From Poecilobothrus nobilitatus (Eukaryota > Arthropoda > Insecta > Diptera > Dolichopodidae): a stretch of DNA of 64,000 bases. A program made the translations under genes and the position numbers. Under the pieces are notes generated by a model. That model did not search any database and was not told the origin of the DNA. It saw only the letters and a list, made by a program, of their open reading frames with translations. The stretch covers positions 54,579,445-54,643,444 of the forward strand of contig OX352772.1 of the NCBI GenBank assembly GCA_947095535.1, given 5' to 3'. Position 1 is the first letter of the stretch, and each line of letters opens with the position of its first letter. This document shows positions 1 through 14,000 of the stretch, piece by piece.

Positions 1-2472
1 CTCGAATGAGAGCCTGAAAATTTTCCATCCAGCTGTTTTCACCTATATACATTTTTACATTTAATTAAAATTCTCTCCTCCGTAAGGACAAATTATTTTG
101 CCTTCACTTTTTTAATATTTCAGAAATCTTATAATTTCATCAATGCAATAAATCCAAAAGAACTGCATCAACAGATTTAATAAAAAAAATAAAAATTCTA
201 TATAGAAATAAGATTTTTAAAACATGTCATTTTATTAATCTGATTTTAAAATCATAAATTTTAAGATATCAATAATCTCAAAAAATATCTTATTGACATT
301 CATTGGACATTTTCAAATAGATTTCCTTATATTGCTGTAGAACTAACAAATTAACTATATAACAATTAAAATCATAATATTGGGTGATGGTGTGAGTACT
401 TCTTATAAGTTAATTTTTAAATGTAATTTAATCCGCATTATTTTATTTTTAATTTCCATACTTTTTTTTTTTGAAAACAACAAACAAAAAAAAAAAAATA
501 TAATAAAGAAATTTAATACCATATGTACCTAACCTACCATAATCGTGTTAAACTTAACCTTTGAATAAGTTTGATTTTTTTTTTTTTTTTTTTTTGTTTT
601 TTTTTGTTATAACAATAAGAAAAAGAATATAATTAACATCGTGCAAATTTTAATATTCCTATATTTATGTACTATGTACATACATATACATTTACATATA
701 GTCAAGGAACATATTTAATTTTTTTTGCATATTTTTATTTTAAAAATAATAACAAAAAGACCAAAAGTTTATAAAATCCTTGAAATAAATTTATTCAGAA
801 ACATATTTTAATAAAAACCTTATAATTTTCCAATCTAATATAAAACCGTGAATTTACCAATTAAGAAAATAACTATAGATTTTGACTCTTATACAAAAAC
901 AGGAAATTTAATTTGTTTGCAAGAGAAGTGGTATAAAAATCTAGATTGTGTGTAGTAACATTGTAACATTGTTCTGTTCTAAAATTAGTTTGCCTACTTT
1001 TTATTATAAGAATGTTAAAAATTCAGAGTAATTTTGTTTTTTTTTTTTTTTGTATCTGTAATATTATATCTGTAATCTAAATATAGATTTAAAAGAAATA
1101 CCTACATATCTAAATTTAATATGGTGCATATTGAACCTAAATGTAATATAGACAAAATTTTCTTTATGGAAAATAAATATATTTATACGTACATATACAT
1201 ACATACATATTTAAAAAAAAAAAAAATTTATTATATTCCAAGATTAAGATTTACTACACAACTAATTTATGTTTTTTTTTTTTTTTTTGCCTCTTAATAT
1301 TATTTATTTATTTATACTCAAATAAAAATTATACCTTAAAACTAATTATAATTTATTGTATTGTAATAAATTATAATTAATAATGAAACTATATAAATGT
1401 AATTTTATATATATGAAATTATTCCTTTTACGCTATAGATCTGAAATAAAACAATTAGTTGGTGTTATTATACGGGTCAGTATTTTATCAGTTATAGGCA
1501 TGCTAAAAGACTAGGTATACATTTGAATCTAAACGATAGGTTATGTAAAAAAAATTGGCTCTGTATAGAGCGTAGAACACTTTCTCTGCATCCTTATGAA
1601 AAAGATGTCAAGAAAAAAGTGAAAATATTTCGGTAGTTACTTTTCCAAAGATTTAGTTGAACACTGTGCACATGGATCTTAGATCAGAATTGTATTATTT
1701 TAGATCAAAGTTGTAGTAAAAATTTAAGGACATTTAACACAAAATCTTGTCAAATAGTTTCCCAAGTTTTGAAGGTGCACTACATATGTAGAGTCTAATA
1801 ATTTACTGACGCGTTAGCTCAGCTTTAATAAATAAATAAAAAAAAAAAAAGAGAAGTTTTTCCCTTTACCATAAAATTTTTATTAAATTTAATAATTGAA
1901 TTCAAGATAATAATATTTTCTATTACCTTTACTGAAAACTTTACTAAAATTAATCTTATATTATGCACTTATATTATGTACAAAAAATATTTAATACATA
2001 TTTCTTATAAGCATTTAGGAACATAGTAACTCGCAATATAATCGCAATTCGAAAAGATAATTAAAAGTCTTAAGATATGAAAATAAAATAATCTTTTTCT
2101 AAAAGGTTTAATTAAAACTGATTATTGATTATTGATTAATACAGATAACAAAAAAACAAAATTGAATTGTTCATGGATGTTCTATTAATGAATCAAAAGT
2201 TATTGAATATACACCCAGTTTTAGAGAAGTGAATGTTTCAAATTAATTATGTATGTATAATGCATCTGAAAATAGTCATTTTTATAAGATTTATATAAAT
2301 TAAAAAATATTTTAATTTTAAAATTTTAACATTAATATTATGAGGATTATTTTAGTTTATACAAAATAATGATAAAATTAATAAAAATTATTACATATAA
2401 ATATTTGTTTACATTGAACATAATATGGATCTTCTTAACATTAAAATTATCATTTAAAATAATATTAGAGAG
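1..2472. other. AT-rich DNA upstream of the Foldback-like element
   Basis: No gene seen. Probably intron 1 or 5' flank of the tan-like gene. It contains several T runs and small TACATA-type microsatellites (e.g. 1180-1210). Confidence 0.4.
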
Positions 2473-3528
2473 GGCTCCGTGAAATAACTCCTAATGAAAT
2501 AACTCCTAATCCTAAAATTTTTAATGAAATTACTCCTAACATTTTTTCATACAAATAATGATGAAATGAAATGATCATAATGAAATTATTCCTAAATTGT
2601 TAGAAATTATTTCATTAAATTAGGAGTTATTTCATTTTTTAATTAAAATTTTTTAATTCTGGAGTTATTTCATTAAAATGTTAGGAATTATTTCATTTGT
2701 CTCATTATTAAGGCCTCAGGGATTTTGGGAGGGATTTTAGAATTGAATTGAAAATCAGGATACGCCTTTTACAAAATATTTAGATATATGCATATGCGAG
2801 TTTCTGAATTAGGCGAAATTTTTGAGTTGATTACAAAATCAGGATTATACGCTTTTTCCAGAATGTTTATGTATATGTGTGACATTGTCTATTAGGAGAG
2901 ATTTTAGAGTTGGTTACAAAATCAGGGTTATACGCTTTTTCCAGAATATTTATATATATACATATGTATATGAGACATTGTCTATTAGGAGGAATTTTAG
3001 AGTTGGATTCAAAATCAGGATTATATACTTTTTCCAAAATATGTATATAAATAATACTCCTATTGTCAGGGATTTTGGGAGGGATTTTAGAATTGAATTT
3101 AAAATCAGGATTATACGCCTTTTACAGAATACTTATTTAAATATATGCATATGCGAGTTTTGAATTAGGAGGATTATATACATCCTAAAAATCCCTTCTA
3201 ATAGACAATTATGTCACATATACATATAAATAAATATTCTGGAAAAAGCGTATAACCCTGATTTTGAATCCAACTTTAATATGCCCCTTAATATTGAATA
3301 TCAGTGCTTAAGCTAATGTCAAAAATAATTACCTAAAATGAAATAATAGCTAAAATGTTAGAGATTATTTTAATATGTTAGGTTTTATTTCAAAATGAAA
3401 TAATATATAAAATGTTAGAGATTATTTCATTTTGTTAGAAGTTATTTTATTAGGAGTTATTTAGGATTATTAGGATTTTCACTTACAAATATTAGGATTT
3501 ATTTCATTAGGAGTTATTTCACAGAGCC
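2473..3528. mobile_element. Foldback-like element with satellite core, 9-bp target duplication
   Basis: The element is 1056 bp, flanked by ATTAGAGAG at 2464-2472 and 3529-3537. Its ends are inverted repeats: GGCTCCGTGAAATAACTCCT on the left and its complement with one early mismatch (CTGTG) on the right. Both ends are built of short repeats around GAAATAACTCCTAAT in both orientations, so each arm can fold on itself. The centre (about 2720-3290) holds about five direct copies of a roughly 90-bp unit (containing ATTTTAGAGTTG, AAAATCAGG, TTTTTCCAGAAT and, in some copies, ATTGTCTATTAGGAG), then one inverted copy at about 3178-3290. No transposase is present. Long repeat-built inverted ends with 9-bp duplications resemble Drosophila Foldback elements or MULE-derived MITEs. 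The 94-codon open frame at 2879-3163 is repeat, not gene. Confidence 0.8.
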
Positions 3529-4590
3529 ATTAGAGAGATTCCAATTTAATTTGTTATTGATTGACTTTTTCTTAACTTAATTCATATTTTTCAATATTTA
3601 TCCGATATAATATTCAAACCAATCCGATCCAATTCTATCAAGTATTCGTTTATTTTTTTCCAAGAATATTAATGTACTTTGTGTTGATTTGTAGCAAATT
3701 TGTTTTTATTAAAGTTTCAATCTCTAATACCATACAATGTTGTAAGACAATGAGTCCCATTTAAGAAGACCATTTGCAATGCAAAAGAAATTTATATACA
3801 GAATTTTTAAAATTTTCGATTATTATATTTTAAATTCTTATTTTTTATATAAGAAAAGGTTTTGGTTTAAAATTAAAGCTTATCTACAATTCAATTTTCT
3901 CAAGAGTCATATTTGATTCTTTAATCTTTTTTCAATACACAAAATCTAAACAAAATATTGAAATTTTCTTTACGCCTAAAATTATGCGAAATTCTTTATA
4001 CATTTTTTTCCAATTAATTCCAATAACTATTATTAAGTATAATCTTAGTCCTATAATATAATATGTATTTATGTATAAGCTTTAATTTTATAATTATTCA
4101 TCTATCTCAAATTTATTAATAAATTGAATATCAAAGTAAAAGTGACATTCAATTATTCAAATTAAGTTAAGATAAAACAAACTGTTTTCTTTTATCATGA
4201 AAAGCACTTAAATTTTTAAATGAATTATAATTAAAAATCTAATTTATCTACTCAATCTATTAAACTATATTATTAGTTTTGACATCACTTGTCATCAATT
4301 AATTAATTTGAAAATTTATGCATATATATCATAATATACATATTAAAGCTTTGAAAAATTTTATAATTTCCTTAAATCCCCTTCATTTCCCCTATTTCCC
4401 CTTCATTTTTATAAAAAAAAAATTTGATAACTTTTAAATTTCACAATCCATTGCCCCCTTTTTAGGCAATGTGTCAACCAGCTCTATTAAATATTTGACT
4501 ACTATATTTCGTAATCATTCGTTATCATTCGTAATTTGAACTCGTAGTATAAAATTGTAGATTCAATTCATAAAGTTACAAATAACCTGA

Positions 4591-4910
4591 TTGTTGTATG
4601 TTGTTGTTATTTGGTAAGAGGATAAACATCTATCCTTACACCTAGTCCGGGCGATCTGTTGTAGAGACCCCAAATGCATGAGATGCTCAATTATTGCAGC
4701 GACTAATCGAGTCATTTCTAAGACTTTTCCAATAGCCCGTTGCCAAGGTTCTTCTTTCAGATTTCAATATCAAGTATTGGAAAAGTACATGTAATACCAT
4801 CTCTGCCTCCTGCACACAACCTTGACACGTTTTCTTTTGATTTTATCTATTCCTTCAGCGTCAGATCCCCTTAGTTCCGGTAAAATCCGGTATAATTCTG
4901 GTATAAAGCC
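4591..4910 (-). mobile_element. 3' end remnant of a non-LTR retrotransposon
   Basis: On the minus strand a frame reads CQGCVQEAEMVLHVLFQY, matching CRGGGQEAETVLHVLCQC of the LINE at 55780-57345. It continues with a similar RRTLA segment and then reaches a stop. The tail on the lower-coordinate side (AAATAACAACAACA on the minus strand) resembles the AACAACAACAAGG tail of the other copy. Only the last part of the ORF and the 3' UTR remain. This stretch is more GC-rich than its surroundings. Confidence 0.7.
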
Positions 4911-7900
4911 TGAAATCTGTCATGTCTAATTTGATAAATTACTTGAAATTTGAAATAACTTGATTAATCTATATTCCTAAACTATAATCTAGTAAAAATC
5001 TAACCAATTTAATCATTTCTGCTATTTTAAACCAAATTTCATCTCTGTTTTAATCCTTTGAATTTATAAATAATTTTAAATATTTGAAATACGATTTAGT
5101 AGTTTTAAGAATAAAGTAATAAATTTAAAAATATATAGCTTAATTTTGTGAAATGCTGTTACTTTTTTTTTTTTTTTGAGGATTCCACAACCAGACAAAT
5201 ATGATGAAATTAATTCTGAAAAAAACAGTTTTTTAAATTTATTTTTAATTTTTCCGACAGACGATTTTAATGTTACCTTTATTGAATTGCGTCATAATAA
5301 TTAGATTACAAATATATTGTATAATATAATTGTTGGCATTTTTGTATATTATATAACTAAAAGACGTTTGTATATATATTATTAAACAGCTTATAACATT
5401 GTAACAATTAGTTGGTATTTACTCATTAAAAATTCAAATCAAATAAAATTTAAAAAAAAACAAACAAATAAAAAATATTATTGTCGTTTATCGTTTAGAT
5501 CAATGTACTCAAATTTATCTTACTACTATATATATATCTAATTCTATACTATATTATCTACTATATATATTTACAAACTTAAAATTTATATACATATGTT
5601 TAAACTAATTTTGAGATATACATAATAGCAAGAAAAAAAAATAAAATAAAAAAATATTCTTGAATATTTCCGGTTTATATCTTTTTTTTTTAATAAAATA
5701 AAATTTTTTTTAATCATTTTAATTAGATTAACCTCACAACAAGCTTTTCAAATAAATTAAAAAGTAATAAAATTTAAACAGAATATTCTAAAATTAAAAA
5801 AAAAAAAATTTCTTAATATACTTTTATTTAAAATTCCTTAGACGTATTACTTTAAAAAGAAATTTATACAATTTGTTGTTAATTATTTTGCCTTTCATGT
5901 AACTTGGAACATGTCAATTCCTTACCTTTTAAGGATTAATTATAGAAAAAAAACTACTGCTTTAAATAATTTATAATCGATAATAAAAAATAAAAAATTA
6001 TTTAACACCTTTTAAATTATTAAATTAAATTATTAAACACCAGTTCAGTTTCCGTTTTAAGCATTTCCAAAAAATAAAAAAATAAAAATTGAAAAAAATA
6101 TGCTAACTGTCCGTCTATCTGTTCATCAGACTATTACCTTTTTAAATAAAGCCTAACAAAATTCGAATAATGACATCATTTATAAACTAATTTTGGATTT
6201 GGAAGTACATTTAAATGTAGCCTGAGCTGTAACTCTCTACAGATTCTCTAAGATTCTAATAAATTGTATATTTAAACATTTATTAACGGGTTTTCCAATT
6301 TGAGTGATATGATTTCTTTTAAAAAGAAACACACTAATTGTTAAGGAAATTCAAATGCGTTTTATTTAATGTGAAGTACAATCGATACAATTAAGTTCTG
6401 AATAAAACGTCATTGAAATGACCTCCACGACTTCTTTTGCAGGAACGAATTCGATGAACCCAATTTTTGAGATCTTTTCCACTAAATCAATTTGGAAAAC
6501 CCTGTATTTAAGTTCTATACTGATATACAGAATGTTTAGGTTTTTTTAACAGCTTTTTATTAATTTGAGAAACTCCAAGTGACAGTAAATTTCCCAAATT
6601 ATTTATTTATTTATTTCGATTCTCACAAAATCATAAGGAAATAAATCAAGAACAGTTGTTTCACGTGTAATTAATGGTACAAATATTCAATTATAATTAT
6701 ATTATTTACTTTTTTTACATTATATTATTATAGGTATTTTATATAATATTTTGACTTAATCGCGTTTACACTCGAAATATTTCGCCTGAAAAACTAATGA
6801 CCTAAGTGCTAGGAAAATTGATCAGATAAAAATTTTTCCCTCATATTATAAATCATTATGATGTGAAATCACCATTTTAAAAAATTTTGGAAGACCTTTA
6901 ATCTTTCAATAGTTTATAGGTTATACTTTTCATTTTAGAAATTAACCCTGTTTAAGAGATATGGAAATCAGAAAATAGGAAATTTTACTACTTCTACAAA
7001 GCTGGAACTTTAACACTTCGAATGGCAATTCGAAAGTTAAACAAAAAATATATAACTTAATACATTATATTTTAACCATTTGTAAAACAATAGATCAGTA
7101 AAAATTATTAAAAAAAAAATCCCATTTCTAAATTTTTATATCTCACGTTGTTCTGAATATTTTTTCAATTTAAAATGGTCAAATGACAGGAAAAATTTTA
7201 GAATTCAATATAAAAAGTAATATAATTTGGCATTTAAATTTACTGTGATAGGAAATCAAAATTTTACAAACCTTTTTTGTTTACACCTTAAATAAAGGTT
7301 TGTTTAAGGTGTCACCTTAAATAAAGGTTAAATTAAATTAAATCTAGTAGAAACGTTATAGATCTTTAAGAATAAGCATAATAAAATCTTTTCTCAGAAA
7401 AAATGCTTGTACTACTTCTTCCTGTTCAAAAGCTATTAGGAATTAAAAAAATATAATTGACTATTTTTACACACTTGGATAACACATTTTTTTTTAAAGT
7501 AAGTATAAGATATAAAAATTAAAGTTCAATATAATTTTGTTTTATATGTTTGAAGGGTTTTCTTTTCTCAATTAAATAAGGTTTCTTTTTGAAAAAAGTG
7601 ACTCTTGATGGTGTTTTAAAAAAAAAAACAAATTATAAAATTTTAAAATAAAAGTATACTCATAATTCTAAAACCTTTTATTATCATTCTAAAAACGTGC
7701 CGCTTTAAAAATCTTTGAATTCATATACTATATATTGTTTTCTAAATCGAACAAATCATTGTGATTGGTAAAAACCATTAATGTAATGATTATAGGAAAA
7801 GAAATAATGTATAAGTAAACAAAATGACCACCCGCGCTATATGTGGGTTATAATAAACGAATTTTTAATTTGTTTTTTTTTTTGTTTTTAATAATATTTA

Positions 7901-8052
7901 ACCAAATCTCCAAAATCTCTTTTAAATAATAACATATAAAAATTAAATTTAATTAAAAATAATTATATAATTTTCTAATTCTTTTATAAAATTCTTTAGA
8001 TTTCAATAATCATGTTTTTTTTTTTTTCTTTTTTTTTTATATATATTTTCAG
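4911..8052. other. AT-rich DNA before the first visible tan exon
   Basis: Nothing but the miniature element at 6286-6504 and vague repeat-like text at 6760-7260. The missing 5' exon of tan was looked for (a frame ending in a Tyr/Phe-Asp-Val-like sequence before GT) and not found. Confidence 0.35.
6286..6504 (-). mobile_element. 219-bp miniature element related to DD41D transposons
   Basis: TA lies at both flanks (6284-6285 and 6505-6506). Inverted ends read GGGTTTTCCAATTTGA on the left and, inverted, GGGTTTTCCAAATTGA on the right. Inside, the minus strand (6483 to 6391) encodes a short tail with RIRSCKRSRGGHFNDVLFRT followed by a stop. It matches the transposase C-terminus RLDACRSSRGGHLADIIFHH of the element at 10722-12025. 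This is an internal-deletion derivative of a relative with different terminal repeats. Confidence 0.8.
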
Positions 8053-11000
8053 GGTCGTACATTTGCTTCAATCATCCAGAATTTCGTTGAAATATTTAAA
8101 CCATTAAATGAAGAATATTTACCGTTATATGAAACACCAAAAGGAAGTAAGAATTCATTTGATTTTAACAACTTTATTAAATAATAAAATCATTCGAAAA
8201 AAAAAAATAAAACAAATACATAATAAAAATAATTAAGATAACAATAAATTGATAATTTATAAAAAAATAAAAAAAAATTATTTTACTAATCTTGTTCATA
8301 AAATCTAAAAACATTTTTATTAAAAACTAAAAAAAAAATTACAAATATAATTTCAGAGGAAGCTTACAATGAAACCTTGGATAGTGTTAAAAAATCATTT
8401 CCACAATATATTCGTGAATTAGAAGGTATTGCTGATGGTGCTAAAGTTGAATTCCATAAGGTAAAAAAACAAAAAACAAAATAAAAAACTTTTTTAATTT
8501 TAAAATTAACACTAAAAAAATATTTTCAATTGAATCACAAAAAAGTGAGCATGCAACAAAATAAAAATTAAATACTGATATTTATCCATAGGTATATTAA
8601 ATTATATGCATAACTACTATAAGCTATTGTTTTTTATCAATTTAGATTTAATTAAGAGATAATAACGAATTATTTTAATGTGTTATTATTATGACAAAAT
8701 GGCTTTAAAGTTCAGTTAAAGTTAATTATTTGTTTGTTTTTGTATTAAACATGATTTTAATTACAGAATTTTTATAAATTATAATTATTCATAAATAAAA
8801 AATATGATTCCTTTTGACACGAATCTGCAAGAATGTACTAAGTGACAAAATAGGAAAATGTCATTATTAAAAAATTTTTGGGTATACTTTACTTTAGGTA
8901 TATTGTCCGATTGACTTGAAATTTTACATAACGGCACCTAGTAATGTCATCTATATTTCAAAGAATATTACTTTTGACGAAAAGGTCATTTAAAGGTCAA
9001 ATTGATTATTTTGAAATTTCCCTAACATTTTGTAGTATTTTACTTAAACCGTTATATTTTCATCTACGATAGTATACAAGAACTAATTTTTTACAACATT
9101 GTGGTACTTACTATTGTCTTTAATAAATATCTTGTTTCATCTTAATCACTGCTACCGTTTCTGAGTTACTGCAGTTCAAACGGAAAATTTTGGTGTAAAA
9201 AAAAAATCTTCTCTATAGGCTTTCCAGAAACGAAATGACGGAAAATATCTCAAAAATTCTTAGATCTATAAAAATTGTTGTAGTTTCAAATCATAGGTAT
9301 ATAAACAACCTTTAAGGTGGTATACTTAAAATTAGTACAGGTTGTTCTGCAACATATTCAATAAAAAAAGTTATAAATAATATATGCTAACCAACAGTTT
9401 GAGCCATGTACGACAGAAAAAAAAGAATAATAACAACAAAATGATACTTGGTACAAATTCTCTTTATACATATTAAGTCGCTTAGCCTTTCTAAGTTTGT
9501 TGCTTAGCACAGAACGAGAATCGGAATACAAAATTGACACATTTGTTTGTACACATTCGACTTAGTACACATTCTGACAATGAAAATTTTTAATTACTTA
9601 TACATATCTACTGTTTCTAACTGTTATTTTGATTTTTAAAATATAATAATTTTGTTTTTTTTTTTTCTTTTTTTTATGTTTTTATATACAATTTGTAATA
9701 AGTTATGAACAAAACGACAAAACAATGTTAATTTTTGTATTTTTTCTAACAAAGGTATATTATTAAGCGACATTTTCTATTATATTTTAAAAGGCAAAAC
9801 TTTAACAAGAAAAATATATTAAACGACGATAATTTTTTTTCAAATGGCAAAAATGTCATTGTAAAAAATACTGCATATAATTTCTGATTATACATTCTCT
9901 TTTAAAATCAATTAATAAATTGACATTTCATCGAAAAATAAAGCATTAAGAGATTTTTATTAATTTTCTGTAAAATTTATAAATTGTCGCTTAGAAGATT
10001 TTTCCAAATAAGTATCGAATATAGAATTAGACGCATTTTACAAATATAATTTGAACAAATGATTGATTCACTATTAAGTAAAATAACAAACTATTCAATT
10101 TTTGTTGGCATATTTTTCCTCTTAAATTGTAACTCTTTTAAGGTTGGATTTTCACTTGCATGTTCACTTTCAATGTCGGCTACTATTCGCGTTTTTTATT
10201 TTAATTGATATAATGATCATTGATTATTATATATTTGGAACAATTCTTGACTGTATCGTTTCCCTATACTGAGTTTTCATTAGAGAGACCAAAAATGCTC
10301 CTCAGTAGCCAAATTTGGATAAAAATCCATTCCATTATCTTTCGTAAAATATTGGATTCAAATACATTATTTTACTTATGTTATTTATTTAGAGAATTTG
10401 AAGAATTTTCTACATAATTACTAAAATTAATTACTATTTATGACAAGTGCAAAATTTTTAAAATTACTATAATTATATTCATTTATAATTTATATATACA
10501 AATTATAAGAAATTAAATTTTTTTGTTTTTATTTGGAATTTTGTATTACCTTTTCTTTCTATTATCGATGTGTAGTTTATAATTTATTGTTTTGCACTTA
10601 TGTAATTACAAATGATTCAGTATCAAAACAAAAAAATATTAATATAAAAGTGTTTTGATTGAATAACACACTCCAAACAAACCTAAGTAATTAATTTTTA
10701 TTTATACATATATATGTTATATAGGGTGTTCAAAATTGAGGTATCATTTTAATTTTAATAAAAAAAGACTTTTTTTTTGAAATATTAAATATATTTTAAT
10801 TTTAATTTATTACAAATAGGTTCCGGTTAATGATGAAAAATTATGTCGGCCAAGTGGCCCCCTCTACTACTTCGGCAGGCGTCCAATCTTTTACCAAATT
10901 TCTGAATCACGTTGTTCAATAAACTGTTCTCAATGGTTGAAATCTGCTCGATAATTTTGTTTTTAAGCTCATGAATTGTTGTGGGATTATTGCTGTACAC

Positions 11001-14000
11001 TTTCGATTTCACAAAACCCCACAAAAAAAAAATCCAACGGTGTCAAATCGCACGATCTTGGTGGCCACATCACTCCTCCTTTACGAGAAATAATGCGATC
11101 TTCGAACTTTTCCTTCAAAAGATCCATTGTTTCTCTTGCTGTGTGGCAAGTGGCACCGTCCTGTTGAAACCACATATTCTCTACGTCCAAATCATCAATT
11201 TCCCACCACAAAAAGCTTCGGATCATCTCCCTGTAGCGATTTCCATTGACCGTAATCGCATTTCCATTTGCGTTTTCAAAAAAATATGGTCCGATGATTC
11301 CTCCTGACCACAAACCACACCAAACCGTAACTTTTTGCGGATGTACTGGTTGCTCTAAGATAACCCTTGGATTCTCTTCACCCCAAATGGGGCAATTCTG
11401 TTTATTGACGTGGCCATTGAGCTGGAAATGAGCTTCGTCCGTGAAGATTATTTTGTTAAAAAAATTCTCATTCCTTCTTGTTTTTCGATTGCTCAAGAAA
11501 CGAATTGCCGACGTAATGCATAATCAGTTGGTTTTAATTCTTGCGTCAGCTGGATCTTATAAGCCTTTAAATGGAGATCACGATGCAAAATGTTGAATAA
11601 TGTGGATGGTTTGATGTTTAATTGCTGTGAACGATGACGAATGGAAGTTTTTGGATCTTCTTCAACACTTCTGGTCACAGCTGCTACATTCTCGGTTGAA
11701 CGGCCACTACGTTGATAAATGTTGCCTCTGTTATCAAGAACAGATCCAGTTTCTATAAATTTATCAACCATCAGCTTGATGGCACGCTTTGTTGGAGCAT
11801 TTTCTCTACCAAATTTTGTTCGAAATTTCCTAATTAGATCTTGAAAACTTTTACCATTTTCAAAAAATGTTATAATAACAAAAACACGTTGTTCCTTCGT
11901 GTAACGTTCCATATTAACTAACCGGAATGTATTTAGAATATACCTAAAGAAACCTCGTATAAAAATTCCAGGTAGAAAAAAAATGGCGGCAAAATCAAAA
12001 TGATACCTCAATTTTGAACACCCAGTATAAAAATTTATGACGTCAAAGTTTTGATTCCGTCAAAGTTTTGAAAACTGTCAAAATAGTCTATCTCTAACTG
12101 ACAAATAGTCTATCTTACTTACTACTAAAATATTAGATGTATTTCAGTTTGCCTTTTTTCAGAATCCGAAACTATTTTTTCTTTAGAAAGTCTAGAATAG
12201 GAATCGAAACTGATGATTTAGTTTGTAAGTAATTTAGACATTAAATTTGCTGGTAAAATTTTTTATACTGCAAGCCGCTATTAAGTTATTTTCTTTCTTT
12301 TTTTTAACACTTGTTCCAGTATGTCTGGTTTTACATTCGACGACCTAGAAATTCAATTCGTGGCGTTAGTAAATGCTATATAAAATTGCGGTGCGTCCCA
12401 GAAGCTCGCCCTCTTTAATCTCGCTATGACATAATCTCGCTCACAAAAATCTCGCTATTCAAAAATCTCGTTCACAAAAATCTCGCTTTAATAAAAATAT
12501 CGCTTTTATCTCGCTATTTCGTGTAAAATAAAAAATAATAAAAGAATAAAGTAATTTAATTTTTTTTAGGTTTTTTTTCTTATTAGTTGTATATTTAGTC
12601 ATTTTTTCGTATATTTGTATAATAATAAAATGTAAATTGTGTAACAAAGAAATAGAAAAACAAAAACATAATTCAATTTGTAACAAAAATAAAATATTAA
12701 TTCTTTATAAACAGAAAATAAGAAATAATAATAATTGCAATAATTAACTCTAAACCGCCTTATTTTTACCAAAAATGTTAATTTAAAACTATATTTTGGG
12801 CGATCCTTTTTAAAAATGATAGCCTACTCATTTTTCTTCTTCTTTTTATAATAGCTGCAATGCGCTTATTTTTTTTAATTTGTCTAATTATACCCGTACG
12901 ATAGGATCGGATATAATAAAATTACTCCTCCGTTTGTAACACCTCGAAATAAGCGAGCTAGATATACCTTCAAAGGTATCAGAAAAAAATTCTAAGACTT
13001 TTGAGCCATGTCCGTCCGTCCGTCCGTCAGCACGCTAATTCAAAAACTAAGAAAGCTAGAATCTTGAAATTTACACAAAATATTCTGGGAGTAATTTGTA
13101 GGTTCCCTATTTTTTTTGGAACCTTTAAAATCCTTTAACCCTTCTATCTTCTAAACGGTTTTATTTGGAAACTTAAAATTTTGACAGAAGTTAGATCTTT
13201 GAAAATAAGTATGAGTTATTTCAGAAATTTTTTTTGTATCACCCCCGTTTAGGAGCTGTAACGGGTCAAAAACTGAAAATTTCCAATTTTTAAACACCTG
13301 TAACTTGAACACCTGTTAAAATTTTTTTGAAGTAATACACAAAAATTAAAGCTTCAATATTATACTCTTATTTCTGTTAACAACTTTTTTTAATAATATA
13401 GGGTTACTTTATAATTGACGAAAGAATTACTTGATTTTTTCAAATTTTCTAACAAATTTCTTTAACGAATTTTTTCCATTTTGTTTTACTCGATAATTTG
13501 AAATTGTTGAGGATATAATGCGTAGTACAAAAAAATGTAAATAAATAAACAACATAACGGTTGCTTGAAGAATTTTTATTTATATGATATTGATACATAT
13601 ACATACTTATATAATATCATGTTTATTTACAATATATCGTATATGTCACTAGTGAATGAATGATAAGAGTATAGATGTATATTATATAGCGCCGTATTTA
13701 CATACATATATGTATTTTATTGTACTTATAAGAAATTATTCTGTCAATGGAATATTTAAATATAATATAATATTTAAAATTATATTTATTATTTTGTACT
13801 AAGTAAATTTAATATACATTTACCGCTTAGTATTAAATGATACTATAGAATATTTGAAAAAGTTTTGGATTGATAATCATTATGTGGAAGGTTAGAATTT
13901 GCTTTTGAAGAATGTATAAACATATAGTTTGAATATATCTACAACCCATAGTTCTAGAAATTATAAAATTCACCCAAATTATTTTAAAATACTAAAATAT

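Noticed and set aside
2879..3163. 94-codon open frame on the plus strand
   Set aside because: It lies wholly in the tandem 90-bp units of the Foldback-like element; the protein repeats with the DNA and has no codon signature.
8880..9345. Possible old element with GGTATACTT-like ends
   Set aside because: Inverted similarity is only about 8 bp and no target duplication is visible.
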